From Amycolatopsis sp. GM8 (GTDB taxonomy: Bacteria > Actinomycetota > Actinomycetes > Mycobacteriales > Pseudonocardiaceae), in contig NZ_JAJKFK010000002.1 of assembly GCF_021653975.1 (NCBI RefSeq), forward strand, positions 186,001 to 250,000: a stretch of DNA of 64,000 nt, given 5' to 3'. The notes below the pieces were generated by a model, which worked only from the letters and a program-made list of their open reading frames with translations, was not told the origin of the DNA and did not search any database. This document shows positions 15,112-23,739 of the stretch, in pieces (positions within the stretch are counted from its first letter, which is position 1; every line of letters starts with the position of its first letter). The position numbers were made by a program, and so were the translations under genes.

Positions 15112-15130
15112 GGCACCGAGCACGCACCGA
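15112..15130 (+). repeat. third GCACCGA pair, possible internal arm-type sites
   Basis: GCACCGA occurs at 15113 and 15124, spaced 11 bp as in the right-end pair (27322 and 27333). It lies in the non-coding gap 14993-15148 between higBA and the next minus-strand gene. A relic end of one of two fused elements could explain it, but the matches are short and no tRNA fragment is visible here. The rest of the gap shows no gene. Confidence 0.3.
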
Positions 15131-15148
15131 ACATGCCCTGAACTGGTC

Positions 15149-15463
15149 TTACGTGTCATCGGTCTGATGAACAATCAGACGGCGTAGGCCCAGACCAGCG
15201 AAATCGCCTGCCTTGATCCGCGCCTCGTCGGCCTGCGTCCGAGCGCGCGCCTCGGCCAGCAGCGCGGCCATCTCCTCAGGCTCCGGTAGGGGTCGGACGG
15301 CTTCCGCCTCGACCGCCTCGCTGACCGACAGCTCCCGCTCACCGCGGGCGCGGCGAATGAGATTCATCAGCGGCAGCAGAGCGGCGACACTTTCGGCCGT
15401 CATCCGCCGCGGCGGCGGCTGCAGGCGTTCGACGACGCCAGCGATCCATCGCGGTCCCGTCAT
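15149..15463 (-). CDS. hypothetical protein downstream of terminase-like gene
   Basis: This 104-residue helical protein overlaps the upstream gene by 4-5 nt, so translation is coupled. It carries an acidic stretch (VRPLPEPEEMAALLAEARAR) and a helix rich in Ala/Glu. No domain is recognised. The coupling to the HGG-motif gene suggests a phage-derived pair. Confidence 0.6.
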   Translation of the reverse strand: MTGPRWIAGVVERLQPPPRRMTAESVAALLPLMNLIRRARGERELSVSEAVEAEAVRPLPEPEEMAALLAEARARTQADEARIKAGDFAGLGLRRLIVHQTDDT

Positions 15464-15999
15464 GCTGGCTGTCCTCCCATCACCAGTTCGAGGTGCCGGG
15501 CCGTCGCCGAGCGGGCGCGGTGCCGGGCGATGTCGGTGACCTCCGCCGCGTCGAGACCGGCCTCGAGCGCCGCCAGCACGAGCGCGGTCTGCTGCTCGCC
15601 GATCGCGACGAGCCGGCTGTCGATGTTCAGCTTCGCAATCGCGGTCAGCACCACCGTCAGCTGCTTGACCGCGTCGGAGTAGAGCGCGACCTGGTGCCTG
15701 ATCTGCTCAGTCATGCCACGGTAGCCGAGCGAAGTCAGGTCGCCGACCATGCCCTTGAGTAGTTCCTTCCACTCGCGCACCTCGCCGGCGAGCGCCGCGA
15801 GTTCCGTAAGCGGATCGTTGACGGGCGCGTGCGTCGTCGCCGCCCACACCTGGCGGGCTTCCTGCTCAAGCACCGCCCGAGCGGCGGCGTCCCGCACTTG
15901 AGGAGCGCCGCCGCCGTGGACTTTGCAGACCCGCGCACCGGCCAGGGCGTGCCGGCCACACTGCTCACCGGTCGACTTCGCGGTCGCCGTGCACTTCAT
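15460..15999 (-). CDS. phage-type HGG-motif protein, small-terminase-like
   Basis: The 179-residue protein starts MKCTATAKSTGEQCGRHAL and continues VCKVHGGGAPQVRDAAARA. This N-terminal CxxxxxxxxxC...CxxHGG pattern is typical of actinophage proteins encoded just upstream of the large terminase, often called small terminase or HNH-adjacent proteins. The remainder is helical. No large terminase follows here, only a short hypothetical gene. In a satellite, such a protein could redirect packaging to element DNA; that is inference. Confidence 0.6.
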   Translation of the reverse strand: MKCTATAKSTGEQCGRHALAGARVCKVHGGGAPQVRDAAARAVLEQEARQVWAATTHAPVNDPLTELAALAGEVREWKELLKGMVGDLTSLGYRGMTEQIRHQVALYSDAVKQLTVVLTAIAKLNIDSRLVAIGEQQTALVLAALEAGLDAAEVTDIARHRARSATARHLELVMGGQPA

Positions 16000-16061
16000 C
16001 TTCGGCCGCCTTCCATGAGGTCCGGTCTAACCGGCTGGCTTCATGAGGTCCGAGTGGACGG

Positions 16062-16454
16062 TCAGTGCCCGCGCCGGGTGGCGGCGATGATCTCGCCGGG
16101 GGTCGCGTACGGCGAGAGGTCGCCGCGCGGGATCGCCCGCTGTCCGCCAGCGCGGCGGGCTGCGCGTTCGCCGGCACGCTGCACGAGGTGTTCGCCAGCG
16201 GTCTTGGCGCGCCCCTCCCGCTCGGGGTCGTCGCGGACCTGGTTCGACAGCCACTCCGCGATGGCGGGGTTCTCCGCACCGGCGATGACCTCGGCGAGCT
16301 TCTTCTTAGCGGCCGTCACGTTGTTGAGCGCCTCCTCCCGGCGGTCATCGGTGACGCTCGGGGCCTGCGCGGCGCGCCAGGCGAGGGTCGTGGCGTCGAT
16401 GTCGCCGTGCAAACGCTCAAGCTGTGCGCGGTCGGGTTGTTGGGTCTGGGACAT
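16062..16454 (-). CDS. hypothetical protein, 130 aa, phage module
   Basis: ATG 16454 has AGGAG six bases upstream; longer in-frame extensions run antisense through other genes and are not credible. The protein is helical and charged (RAQLERLHGDIDATTLAWRA, NNVTAAKKKLAEVIAGAEN) with a basic C-terminus (GERAARRAGGQRAIPRGDL). It is in line with the phage-type genes on the minus strand. No family is recognised. The helical-then-basic layout could suit a scaffold or DNA-associated protein, but this is speculation. Confidence 0.55.
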   Translation of the reverse strand: MSQTQQPDRAQLERLHGDIDATTLAWRAAQAPSVTDDRREEALNNVTAAKKKLAEVIAGAENPAIAEWLSNQVRDDPEREGRAKTAGEHLVQRAGERAARRAGGQRAIPRGDLSPYATPGEIIAATRRGH

Positions 16455-16610
16455 GGTTACTCCTGTCTGGTGGTGGTGGCCGGAGGCAATGTGCCGTTCG
16501 TGTGAGCGGCGTGTGGTGATAGTCGTCGCCCCCGTAGAAAACGGCGTCGCATGTTCATTCGACCTGGTCGAGTGTCGCGACTGGTGTCGCCGCAAGACGT
16601 TCACGTGGTG

Positions 16611-16904
16611 ATGCTTGTGGGCGTGGAAGACGATGATCGTTTGGAACAGGAATCGTCGGGCGACGACACGGTTGAGGACCGCCCCGCTGCGGCTGCGCCG
16701 CCGGGGATTCCGCCCTTGGCGTACGACGCCGAGACTGCCGCCGAGCAGCTCGGGAACGTCCCCACGAAGGCGATCTATCGCTTGATCGAGTCCGGGCGGC
16801 TGAAGTTTATCCAGATTGGCCGCAAATACATCATCCCGCGCTGCGAACTCGTGCGCCTTCTTGAGGAGGCCGAGTTCAAGTGCCGCGCAGAGGAGGCCCG
16901 CTGA
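16611..16904 (+). CDS. excisionase-like helix-turn-helix protein
   Basis: This is the only plus-strand gene in the block. ATG 16551 is an alternative start. The acidic N-terminal ~45 residues precede a MerR/excisionase-type winged helix (ETAAEQLGNVPTKAIYRLI then KFIQIGRKYIIPRCELVRLL). Such proteins bind DNA as recombination directionality factors or regulators. It faces the end of the tape-measure gene and is divergent from 16062-16454, with a short promoter region between. Confidence 0.65.
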   Translation: MLVGVEDDDRLEQESSGDDTVEDRPAAAAPPGIPPLAYDAETAAEQLGNVPTKAIYRLIESGRLKFIQIGRKYIIPRCELVRLLEEAEFKCRAEEAR

Positions 16905-16936
16905 GGGCCACGTCTCAACGGGTTCGCTCGGAACGG

Positions 16937-19900
16937 TCACCGGTTCCGGATTGCCCACGCTAGCTCTCCGACGACCTTGTGAGCGATCTCGTATGGGTCC
17001 GACTGGGCATACACGGTGATTGGTGCCGAGACTCCACCACCCTGCTTCCCTGGCGTTGCACCGGATTGGACCATGTCGTGCAACGCCATGAGGGTTTCCG
17101 TCAAGTTCGGCGGAAGCACCATCTCCGGTTTCCCGGTGGAGTTGAGCGCCAGGTTGTCGAGCATGAACCCACCGGTGTCGTAGCCGCCCGGCTTGTTCAT
17201 CGCGTACAGCACGCCACCCGCGTAGCCGCCATGCGCGGGCCCGTACCGGTTCCCGGCATAGTTGACACCCGCGTAGGTGTTGGCCATCGGGTCGACCGAC
17301 ACGCCGTACTTGAACGGGCCGGTGTTGCGGTACGGGCCGGCGTAGGAAGCGAACGTTGAGGCGATCGTTTGCATGAGGCCAACCGAGGGATGTCCCTGCT
17401 GCCAGTTGATGTCCCAGTCGTTGACGATCGCCGGGTTGCCACCCGATTCCTGCTGCATGCGGCGTTGCACAGCCGGCAGGAAGGCCTGCGGTAGCCCGAG
17501 TTGGGCCAGCACGGACTGGATGACCCCGGTCCACTGTGCGACACCCGCACCCGGGCGGTAGCCCGGGACTCCGCCGGCAAACCCTGCGTCGGCGGCCGGT
17601 GGCACGTACGCCGGCAGCCCGGGCGGATGCGGTAGGCCCATCACGTCGAGGGCGTTGACCTTCGCCTGGTAGGCGGCCCCGATGACCGACAGCGACGTGG
17701 TTTGGTCGACGAGACCACCGGCCGCGTACCCGGGGAGCGCTGCGCCATCCCCACCGCGGATCTTGCCGGCGTTGATGCCCTGTAGGAGCGGCATCGTGGC
17801 GGCGTTGACCTGTTCCTGGGGAACCACCCACTCGCCGCGGTGCACGACCCCTGCCGGCTCATACTTGCCACCATCGCCGGTGTAGCCGCCCGACGAGAAC
17901 GACCAGCCTTTCGACTTCGCGACACTCGCGACCGCGGAACCGATCGCGGACAGGTCCACACCACCGACCGCGGTGACGTTGTAGCGGAAATCCTTCGGGA
18001 TCAGCCCCAACTGCGCCAGGTAGCCCTGGGCCTGCTCTTTGGACCATCCGAACGCCGCCGCGGTGTCGTCGATCAGGGTCTTGTACTGCTGCTGGACTGG
18101 GCCGCCCTGCTTCTGGATCGCATCCCACAGGTTCAGGAGGGCACCGAGGTTTTGCCGGCCCGCGTTGCTGTTCATGTCCAGCGACCGTGATGTGGCGTCG
18201 TGGGCGTCACGCAACTGCATCTGGGCGTTGCGTAGCTGCACCGCGGCCTGGGTTTGGGACCACTGTGCGTCCCGCACACCCAACTGGGCCTGCTGCAGCG
18301 ACCACGCGGCGTCCCGCACGCCCTGGTGGGCGTTGCGGAGCCCGATGTCGGCCTGCTGGAGGTTCCAGTTCGCGTCCGTCACCTGCTGCTGCGCTTGCCG
18401 CACGGCGTCGGCCGACGACGCGACCTGATCCTCCGCCGACGCCAACGCTTTCTTCGCCGCGACGACCGCCGAGGAGCCCTCCACCCCGGCCGCATCCGCG
18501 TCCGCGACCTGCTTTTGGAGTTTCGTGTTCTGGTTCTGGGCATCGTTCAACTGGTTCTGTGCCGACAGCAGGTCGAGCGCCGCCTTGATCCGGGACTCGT
18601 TCGCGGCCGTGACCTGCAGCTGCGAAACCGCCTCAGCATTGGCGAGCGTGATCCCCAGGCCCGCTGCGGTTTGCTGCTGGTCGAACAGATTCACCTGCGC
18701 CTGCCCGACCGACACAACCTGGTCCGCCAACTGCAGATGCAGATCCTTGAGATCCTGAACGGCCTGCTCGCGGGCCTGGTTGAGGCTCACTTGCGCCGTC
18801 CGCGCGTCCTCTTGGGCCTGCGTGTATGCCCGCTCCGCCGAGGTGACACCCTGCAACGCCTGCTGATACGAGCGTTGCGCCTGTTCCACCGAATGCTGGG
18901 CGTTCGCCACGGCCTCGTTCGCCGACACCACGCCCAGTTGCGCCTGCTCGACCGAGTGCTGGGCGTTGACGACACCCTGCCCGGACTGGGCCAGCGAATG
19001 CTGCGCCGACGTGACCGACTGGGCGGCTTGCACTTCCTGCTGGTGGGCCTGCGTCAACCGGTCGCAGACCGCGGCCGCGGCGTTCGATACCGCAAGCTGC
19101 GCACTGATCGCCTTCGCGCCGGTCACCGACTCAGCAGCAGCACCGATGTTCGCGGCGGAGACGCTGTTGACCGCCAACGCGAGCAGGTTCCCGTTCGCTG
19201 CCGCCTGCTGGAATGTGCCGCCCTCGGAGCCGATGATGTCGATCACCTGTTGTCCAGACAACGCGACATCGTCATACCTATAAATCACACCGTCGAGCAT
19301 CTTCAGGTGGTCATCCCACGGCAGCCGGGTCGCATTCAGGATGTTCACCTGCTGCCGGTGACCATCGATGGTGTTCTGGATCATCCCGACGAGCTTCGAC
19401 TGCGCGTCCGTGTTCCCCAGGTAGGCCTGGGTCAGCAACGGGACACCCTGCGGGCCGACGAGGTTGTTCACGTCGGCGAGTAGGTTCCGCTTCCCATCAC
19501 CTGCGTCGAAGTCCTGCAGGCTCATGGCCGCGGTCTTCGACACATTCGCGTCGATCGCCCCGTTGGACGCCACCAGCGCCTGGGTGAGGTCCTGTACCCG
19601 CGACGTGTGCGCCGCGGCGCGGGCGGCAGCGTCCTGCTCGTGCTGGCCGAGCAGCATCATCACCGCGGACAGACCGGCCACGGCGAGTGTCGCCGGGTTC
19701 ACCGCACCCTGCACGAGACCCGACACGCCGGCCCGGAACTTCGCACCAGCCCCGTCGGCTTCTTCGATCTTGGTCTTCACGCCGGAGAACGCGTTCCCCA
19801 CGTCGAGCCCGAACTTGGAGGCGATAGTGGCTGTGGCGGCGAAGGAGCCTGCGAACCCGGTCACCTGGTCCGGCAGTAGTGACAGCACCCCTGCGGCGGC

Positions 19901-21337
19901 GCGGACCACGGTGAGCATCCCGGACACACCGGAGGTGAAGCCGGTGAAGAAGCTGTAGACCGCCGAACCGTTCGAGGTGAGCGTCAGGAGGGTCTGCTCC
20001 ACCTCCGACAGTGCGCCCCGGAACGCGTTCAGGGATGGGCCGCCATTGTTGGTCAGGTTCGCGAACAACGCCCCGGCGAACGCTTCGAAGTCCCGAACGA
20101 TCCCACCCGTGGTGGCCAGGACCGCCTGCGACGACTGGGCCCCCTGGGACAGGTTCAGGAAGAACTCGGTCACACCGGACCCGGCTTCCCGGGCCGCAGA
20201 CCGCACACCAAGTAGTGGCGCGGTCGAGCTGGACGCGGCGATCACCATGCCGGGCAGAGCCCGGCTGGCCAGGTCATCAACCGTGTCCGTCAAGATCGCG
20301 ACACCGGGGGCGGCGGCGGAGAACCCGGCTCGGATGATCGGGTCGAGTTCGCTGACTGTGGCCTGGATCTTCGACTCCGAGTCCAGGAATGGCTGGACCA
20401 GCGGAGCGGCCCACGACGCGGCTTCACTCTTGAGGTTCGCGCCAAGACCGCGCCACGATTCCGACACCTGCGCGTTCGATCGCAACGCGGTGGCGGAGAT
20501 GCCGAGCAGGACCGCGTCCACACCACCCAACGCCGCGACAGTCGCCGCGGTCGCGACGACAGCGGCGGCGGGCATGCCGGCGAACATCGCCGCGAACGCG
20601 ATCGCCGCGCCACGCGACATCGCATTCACCGAAGCCGACGTGCGCTGTGTCTCCTCCTCAGCGACATCGCCGAGCTCGGCGAGATTCTTCACCGCAGTCG
20701 TCGTGTCCACGTCCACCGGGATGCGGAGCTTGACGGTTTCCTCGGTGAACTTGACCAAGGCTTCGACGGTGGCCTTGAACTTGTCGGCCTCCGCCAGGTC
20801 GGCAGGGATTTCCTGCTTGAGCTGTTGCTCCAACGACGCGATCGTCGACACGATCTGGGAGCGGTACTCGGCCGTTTCCGGTGTCGTCGGGATCTTCAGC
20901 GCATCGCCGGACAACGCTTTCAGCGAAGCCTGCATCTGTGCTTTCCACGCCGCGTCGATCGGGTTTTTCGCCGTAACTGGCACGTCGACCGGTCGGGCGG
21001 CCTGGACCTGTTCCCGGATCGCGGCGAGCGGGTCCCGCGTCAGGTTCAACTGGGCGCCGATGTCGACCGCGCCGAACGCGTTGACGTCGTCCTGGATACG
21101 GGTGAAGTCCCCAGCGTTCGGGAGCTTCAGGGTCGTCGCGATCCCCAACGCCGCGCGCCCCTCGACATCCGCGCGGATCGCGTCGAAGTCCCCGTCCGCG
21201 GGACGGTCGAGGGAGGTTTTGAGCTTGACCGGAGGTTTCGCAGCGAGGGATTTCTGGATCCCCTGGTAGTCGGCGTCCGTCTGGTCGTCCAGGTTGACCG
21301 TGACGTAAGCCTTGCCAATCTCCACTCCCTCAGGCAT
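16937..21337 (-). CDS. phage tail tape-measure protein with transglycosylase domain
   Basis: This 1466-residue protein starts at ATG 21337. The N-terminal ~160 residues contain repeated beta-alpha units (LKTSLDRPADGDFDAIRADV, LKLPNAGDFTRIQDDV). A hydrophobic segment lies near residues 240-280. Long Ala/Gln coiled-coil repeats follow at about 765-840 and 970-1050. Near 1297 is a lytic transglycosylase motif (MQQESGGNPAIVNDW) with the catalytic Glu. Tape-measure proteins set siphophage tail length and help DNA cross the envelope; the transglycosylase cuts peptidoglycan. No other tail, capsid or portal gene is nearby, so this is a solitary tail gene in a satellite or remnant. The frame is intact over 4.4 kb, which suggests selection. 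Confidence 0.9.
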   Translation of the reverse strand: MPEGVEIGKAYVTVNLDDQTDADYQGIQKSLAAKPPVKLKTSLDRPADGDFDAIRADVEGRAALGIATTLKLPNAGDFTRIQDDVNAFGAVDIGAQLNLTRDPLAAIREQVQAARPVDVPVTAKNPIDAAWKAQMQASLKALSGDALKIPTTPETAEYRSQIVSTIASLEQQLKQEIPADLAEADKFKATVEALVKFTEETVKLRIPVDVDTTTAVKNLAELGDVAEEETQRTSASVNAMSRGAAIAFAAMFAGMPAAAVVATAATVAALGGVDAVLLGISATALRSNAQVSESWRGLGANLKSEAASWAAPLVQPFLDSESKIQATVSELDPIIRAGFSAAAPGVAILTDTVDDLASRALPGMVIAASSSTAPLLGVRSAAREAGSGVTEFFLNLSQGAQSSQAVLATTGGIVRDFEAFAGALFANLTNNGGPSLNAFRGALSEVEQTLLTLTSNGSAVYSFFTGFTSGVSGMLTVVRAAAGVLSLLPDQVTGFAGSFAATATIASKFGLDVGNAFSGVKTKIEEADGAGAKFRAGVSGLVQGAVNPATLAVAGLSAVMMLLGQHEQDAAARAAAHTSRVQDLTQALVASNGAIDANVSKTAAMSLQDFDAGDGKRNLLADVNNLVGPQGVPLLTQAYLGNTDAQSKLVGMIQNTIDGHRQQVNILNATRLPWDDHLKMLDGVIYRYDDVALSGQQVIDIIGSEGGTFQQAAANGNLLALAVNSVSAANIGAAAESVTGAKAISAQLAVSNAAAAVCDRLTQAHQQEVQAAQSVTSAQHSLAQSGQGVVNAQHSVEQAQLGVVSANEAVANAQHSVEQAQRSYQQALQGVTSAERAYTQAQEDARTAQVSLNQAREQAVQDLKDLHLQLADQVVSVGQAQVNLFDQQQTAAGLGITLANAEAVSQLQVTAANESRIKAALDLLSAQNQLNDAQNQNTKLQKQVADADAAGVEGSSAVVAAKKALASAEDQVASSADAVRQAQQQVTDANWNLQQADIGLRNAHQGVRDAAWSLQQAQLGVRDAQWSQTQAAVQLRNAQMQLRDAHDATSRSLDMNSNAGRQNLGALLNLWDAIQKQGGPVQQQYKTLIDDTAAAFGWSKEQAQGYLAQLGLIPKDFRYNVTAVGGVDLSAIGSAVASVAKSKGWSFSSGGYTGDGGKYEPAGVVHRGEWVVPQEQVNAATMPLLQGINAGKIRGGDGAALPGYAAGGLVDQTTSLSVIGAAYQAKVNALDVMGLPHPPGLPAYVPPAADAGFAGGVPGYRPGAGVAQWTGVIQSVLAQLGLPQAFLPAVQRRMQQESGGNPAIVNDWDINWQQGHPSVGLMQTIASTFASYAGPYRNTGPFKYGVSVDPMANTYAGVNYAGNRYGPAHGGYAGGVLYAMNKPGGYDTGGFMLDNLALNSTGKPEMVLPPNLTETLMALHDMVQSGATPGKQGGGVSAPITVYAQSDPYEIAHKVVGELAWAIRNR

Positions 21338-21737
21338 CGGATACCCCCGCTGCGCTCCGCAACTCCTGGAGATACCGAGTCCGCTTCCGGGCGGTGTCGG
21401 TGCCGTCGCGGGTGTCCTGGAACATGCGCTCCGCGATCATTAGGTTCCGCTGGGCGGTCCCGATGTCGAGATGCCGGTTGTTGATCTTTTCGGCGAGGGC
21501 TTGGAACGCCGGGTCAGGGGTCCCAGTTCCGGTTATCCGGCGGAGGGTGCGCTCCTCATCCGCAGCCCGCTGCGCTTCTGCACGCTCCTGCGCTTCCCGC
21601 TGCTGCCACTCCTGGATCTCTTTGTCGATGCCCCTGGTGATCCGATCCGCGAGGCTGTTTTGGCCTCGGAGGGAAGCGCGATACGCGTCGGTGTGCATAT
21701 CTTGGATGTATTGGGGAAGTTGCTCGAAGGGGATCAT
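21330..21737 (-). CDS. coiled-coil protein coupled to the tape-measure gene
   Basis: The 135-residue product is strongly helical and charged, with a predicted coiled coil (KEIQEWQQREAQERAEAQRA) and a further helix near the end. Its stop overlaps the tape-measure start by 8 nt. In siphophages the gene before the tape measure is the tail assembly chaperone; this protein occupies that place, but I do not see the programmed frameshift pair usual for chaperones. The function is inferred from position only. Confidence 0.6.
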   Translation of the reverse strand: MIPFEQLPQYIQDMHTDAYRASLRGQNSLADRITRGIDKEIQEWQQREAQERAEAQRAADEERTLRRITGTGTPDPAFQALAEKINNRHLDIGTAQRNLMIAERMFQDTRDGTDTARKRTRYLQELRSAAGVSDA

Positions 21738-21752
21738 TTGGGTATTCCTGAC

Positions 21753-22076
21753 TCAGGCGACTAGTTGGGCTGGTTGGGGTTCGTCAGCGAACAGGTCGTC
21801 GACTGAGCAGTTCAAGGCGTCCGCGAGCGCCGCGAGAACAGTGACGCTGGGGAGGAAGTAACCCTTTTCCAGCGCGTACACGCTGGCCGCAGTGCGGCCG
21901 ATGCGGAGCGCGAGTTCTTCCGTCTTCAGGCTGGCGGCAGTGCGGCGTTCGCGTAGGCACTGGCTTGAGAATCGGCGAGCCACGGCCAGGTTTCCTTTCG
22001 CTGAGATGGGTCGAACAAGCACGACAAAGTCGACCCCGCGGTGGAGTGTTTTTGTTTGCTCACTCGGTACAGCCAT
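21753..22076 (-). CDS. XRE-family DNA-binding protein
   Basis: The C-terminal ~75 residues form a Cro/CI-type helix-turn-helix (LKTEELALRIGRTAASVYALEKG then TVLAALADALNCSVDDLF). The first ~30 residues are less convincing and the true start may be further inside, for instance near LAVARRFSSQ. It is followed directly by the coiled-coil and tape-measure genes and may regulate that late block. The gap upstream holds a large palindrome. Confidence 0.7.
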   Translation of the reverse strand: MAVPSEQTKTLHRGVDFVVLVRPISAKGNLAVARRFSSQCLRERRTAASLKTEELALRIGRTAASVYALEKGYFLPSVTVLAALADALNCSVDDLFADEPQPAQLVA

Positions 22077-22339
22077 CTCGGCGTCCCCTGTTTACCGTCC
22101 CTCACGGGTCGTGTAGCGGGGTGCCCCGTTCGCCTATGCCGCTGTTCGCGCCCTCACGGGCCCTTGATCGACAGTCTGGAATCACTCCGGATGTCGTTTC
22201 GATCAGCACAACTCGGCTAGCTCGCTCATTCAATTTTCTATCCGACATCTTACTCCGGATCGCGGCTTACCCGACACATCTCAGAACTTCGTGTCGCGAG
22301 CATCACCGTCGCCAATGACGCTGACGGGAATCTTCGCCC

Positions 22340-22386
22340 GCGTTACGAGGGTGCGTTACGGATTTCGTAACGCACCCTCGTAACGC
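22340..22386. repeat. perfect 21-bp-arm palindrome built of GCGTTACG units
   Basis: Left arm 22340-22360, loop GATTT 22361-22365, right arm 22366-22386; the arms are exactly complementary. Each arm itself contains two direct copies of GCGTTACG, so the structure has four such units, two on each strand. It lies in the 337-bp non-coding gap 22077-22413, just after the replication-type operon. It could be a terminator, an iteron-like origin or a repressor site. No T tract follows. The remainder of the gap (22077-22339) is visibly more AT-rich and shows no gene. Confidence 0.75.
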
Positions 22387-22413
22387 ACTGTCCGATGTGG
22401 ATTTCGCGGTCAG

Positions 22414-22770
22414 CTAGGCACTGAGCTGTCGCAACTCTTCCTTCAAATTCGAATTGATCGACCTGCCGATCTCTGACCGGTCGCGGAGTGCCTTCAAAGC
22501 ATCAAGGCAAACGGCTATCTCCTGGTCGTGCGTCTCCAACGCAAACTTTGCTTCGTCGGCGGCGAGTTCGGCCTTGAGCTTCCGGGACTCAACTGTTCCT
22601 TCATTACTCAGGAACGCACGGGCGTAGGCGAGCCGGCGGTCTCGGTCGAGCTGCGGCCGCTTGCGCCGCAGCTCAATCAGGTCCGTGGTCTTCTGGTCGA
22701 TCTCCACACCGATCAGCCACAGCACGCGGGCTGCTTCTGCTGGGGTGAGCGGCGGCCCTGAGGTCATCAT
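22414..22770 (-). CDS. hypothetical coiled-coil protein of the phage replication block
   Basis: Starts at ATG 22770 or 22767, overlapping the stop of the upstream gene, which couples them; the longer in-frame extension runs antisense to that gene and is rejected. The ~118-residue product is helical (EAARVLWLIGVEIDQKTTDL, KLKAELAADEAKFALETHDQ) without known motifs. Position after a phage-like replication protein suggests an accessory role in replication or recombination. Confidence 0.6.
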   Translation of the reverse strand: MMTSGPPLTPAEAARVLWLIGVEIDQKTTDLIELRRKRPQLDRDRRLAYARAFLSNEGTVESRKLKAELAADEAKFALETHDQEIAVCLDALKALRDRSEIGRSINSNLKEELRQLSA

Positions 22771-23699
22771 CCGTCTCCAAATCTCCCGTGGTTGGTGTAG
22801 TCGTGGTCTTCGTTGCGGAAGGGCCGATGACCGTTGCTGGGGGCGGGTTTGACGACGGCGGATTCCCAGCAGTCGCCCTTGAGCCACCGCTCGAAGTCCT
22901 TGCGGTACCGCAGTTCTGGGGTGGAGGCGACGTACGCGGGGATCGCGGTGGAGATCGTCGCGATGGTGGTTCGGCGCAGCGCGCGCTGCCACTCGGCGAA
23001 CGCAGTCTTCTTCGCGCCCTTGCGACCGTACGCGACCCAAGCGGTCTCGAACTCGGGCGTGTAGTCGTGCCGACGTCGGCGTTGGCCAGACCGCGCGCCG
23101 TTCGACGCGTCAGCGTCGAACGGAAGATTTTGGGGCTGGTCTTCTTGAGGGCTGGTAGAAGGGATGGTCTTCAAGGGATGGTTGTCGGGTCCTGACCCGG
23201 TCTTAAGACTGGGTTCAGGGGGTCGTAAGACCGGGTCGACTTGGTCGTAAGACCCGGTGGACCGGGTCTTAGGTTCAGACCGCGTTGACTCGGTCTTACG
23301 CTTTTCGTAGTGGCGAGCGTTGATCTTCGACCGACGGGTGCGCTGATGCTCCGCACGCTCCTGTTCGGCCTTCTCGAGCCGTTCGATCACCGCGTCGTCG
23401 TCTACGGCCAACGCCCACACGGTGGTCATCCAGTCGGATGCCTCATCCTCCGCCCACCACAGGCCGAGTTCACGGCCGCGCTCAAGCAGGTCACGGATCG
23501 TTCGCTCGTCAACGCAGACCTCGCGCGCGAGCCGACGTTGACCGACCTTGATGTTCCTTCCAGTGTCGCCGTCAGCGTGGACGGCCATCACCATCGCCAA
23601 AAGCTTCAGCCGGTGATCGACGTGGCCCTTCTGGGTTCGCACACTCGGCAGGTCACGCGCCCACCGGATCACCCGGAATGGGTCCCGATCGACAGGCAT
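22767..23699 (-). CDS. phage-type replication initiator with winged helix
   Basis: I chose ATG 23699 (MPVDRDPFRVIRWARDLP); ATG 23717 is nearly as good. The ~310-residue protein has an N-terminal winged-helix domain (KVGQRRLAREVCVDERTIRD, about residues 40-95) of the kind found in DnaD/RepA-like phage replication proteins. A low-complexity charged linker follows, then a C-terminal region (FETAWVAYGRKGAKKTAFAEW) like those that end phage replication initiators. It probably binds an element origin and recruits host replication proteins. A nearby palindrome is a candidate site. Confidence 0.7.
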   Translation of the reverse strand: MPVDRDPFRVIRWARDLPSVRTQKGHVDHRLKLLAMVMAVHADGDTGRNIKVGQRRLAREVCVDERTIRDLLERGRELGLWWAEDEASDWMTTVWALAVDDDAVIERLEKAEQERAEHQRTRRSKINARHYEKRKTESTRSEPKTRSTGSYDQVDPVLRPPEPSLKTGSGPDNHPLKTIPSTSPQEDQPQNLPFDADASNGARSGQRRRRHDYTPEFETAWVAYGRKGAKKTAFAEWQRALRRTTIATISTAIPAYVASTPELRYRKDFERWLKGDCWESAVVKPAPSNGHRPFRNEDHDYTNHGRFGDG

Positions 23700-23739
23700 G
23701 CTGCCGCCCTCTCCCATCCGTTGGTCCTCCAGCTTCCGC

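Noticed and set aside
15157..15182. Hairpin GTCTGAT-GAACA-ATCAGAC resembling the tRNA-Tyr anticodon stem and att core
   Set aside because: It is inside the coding end of the 15149-15463 gene and matches the att core only partly. With no flanking tRNA sequence, chance similarity is more likely than an internal att site.
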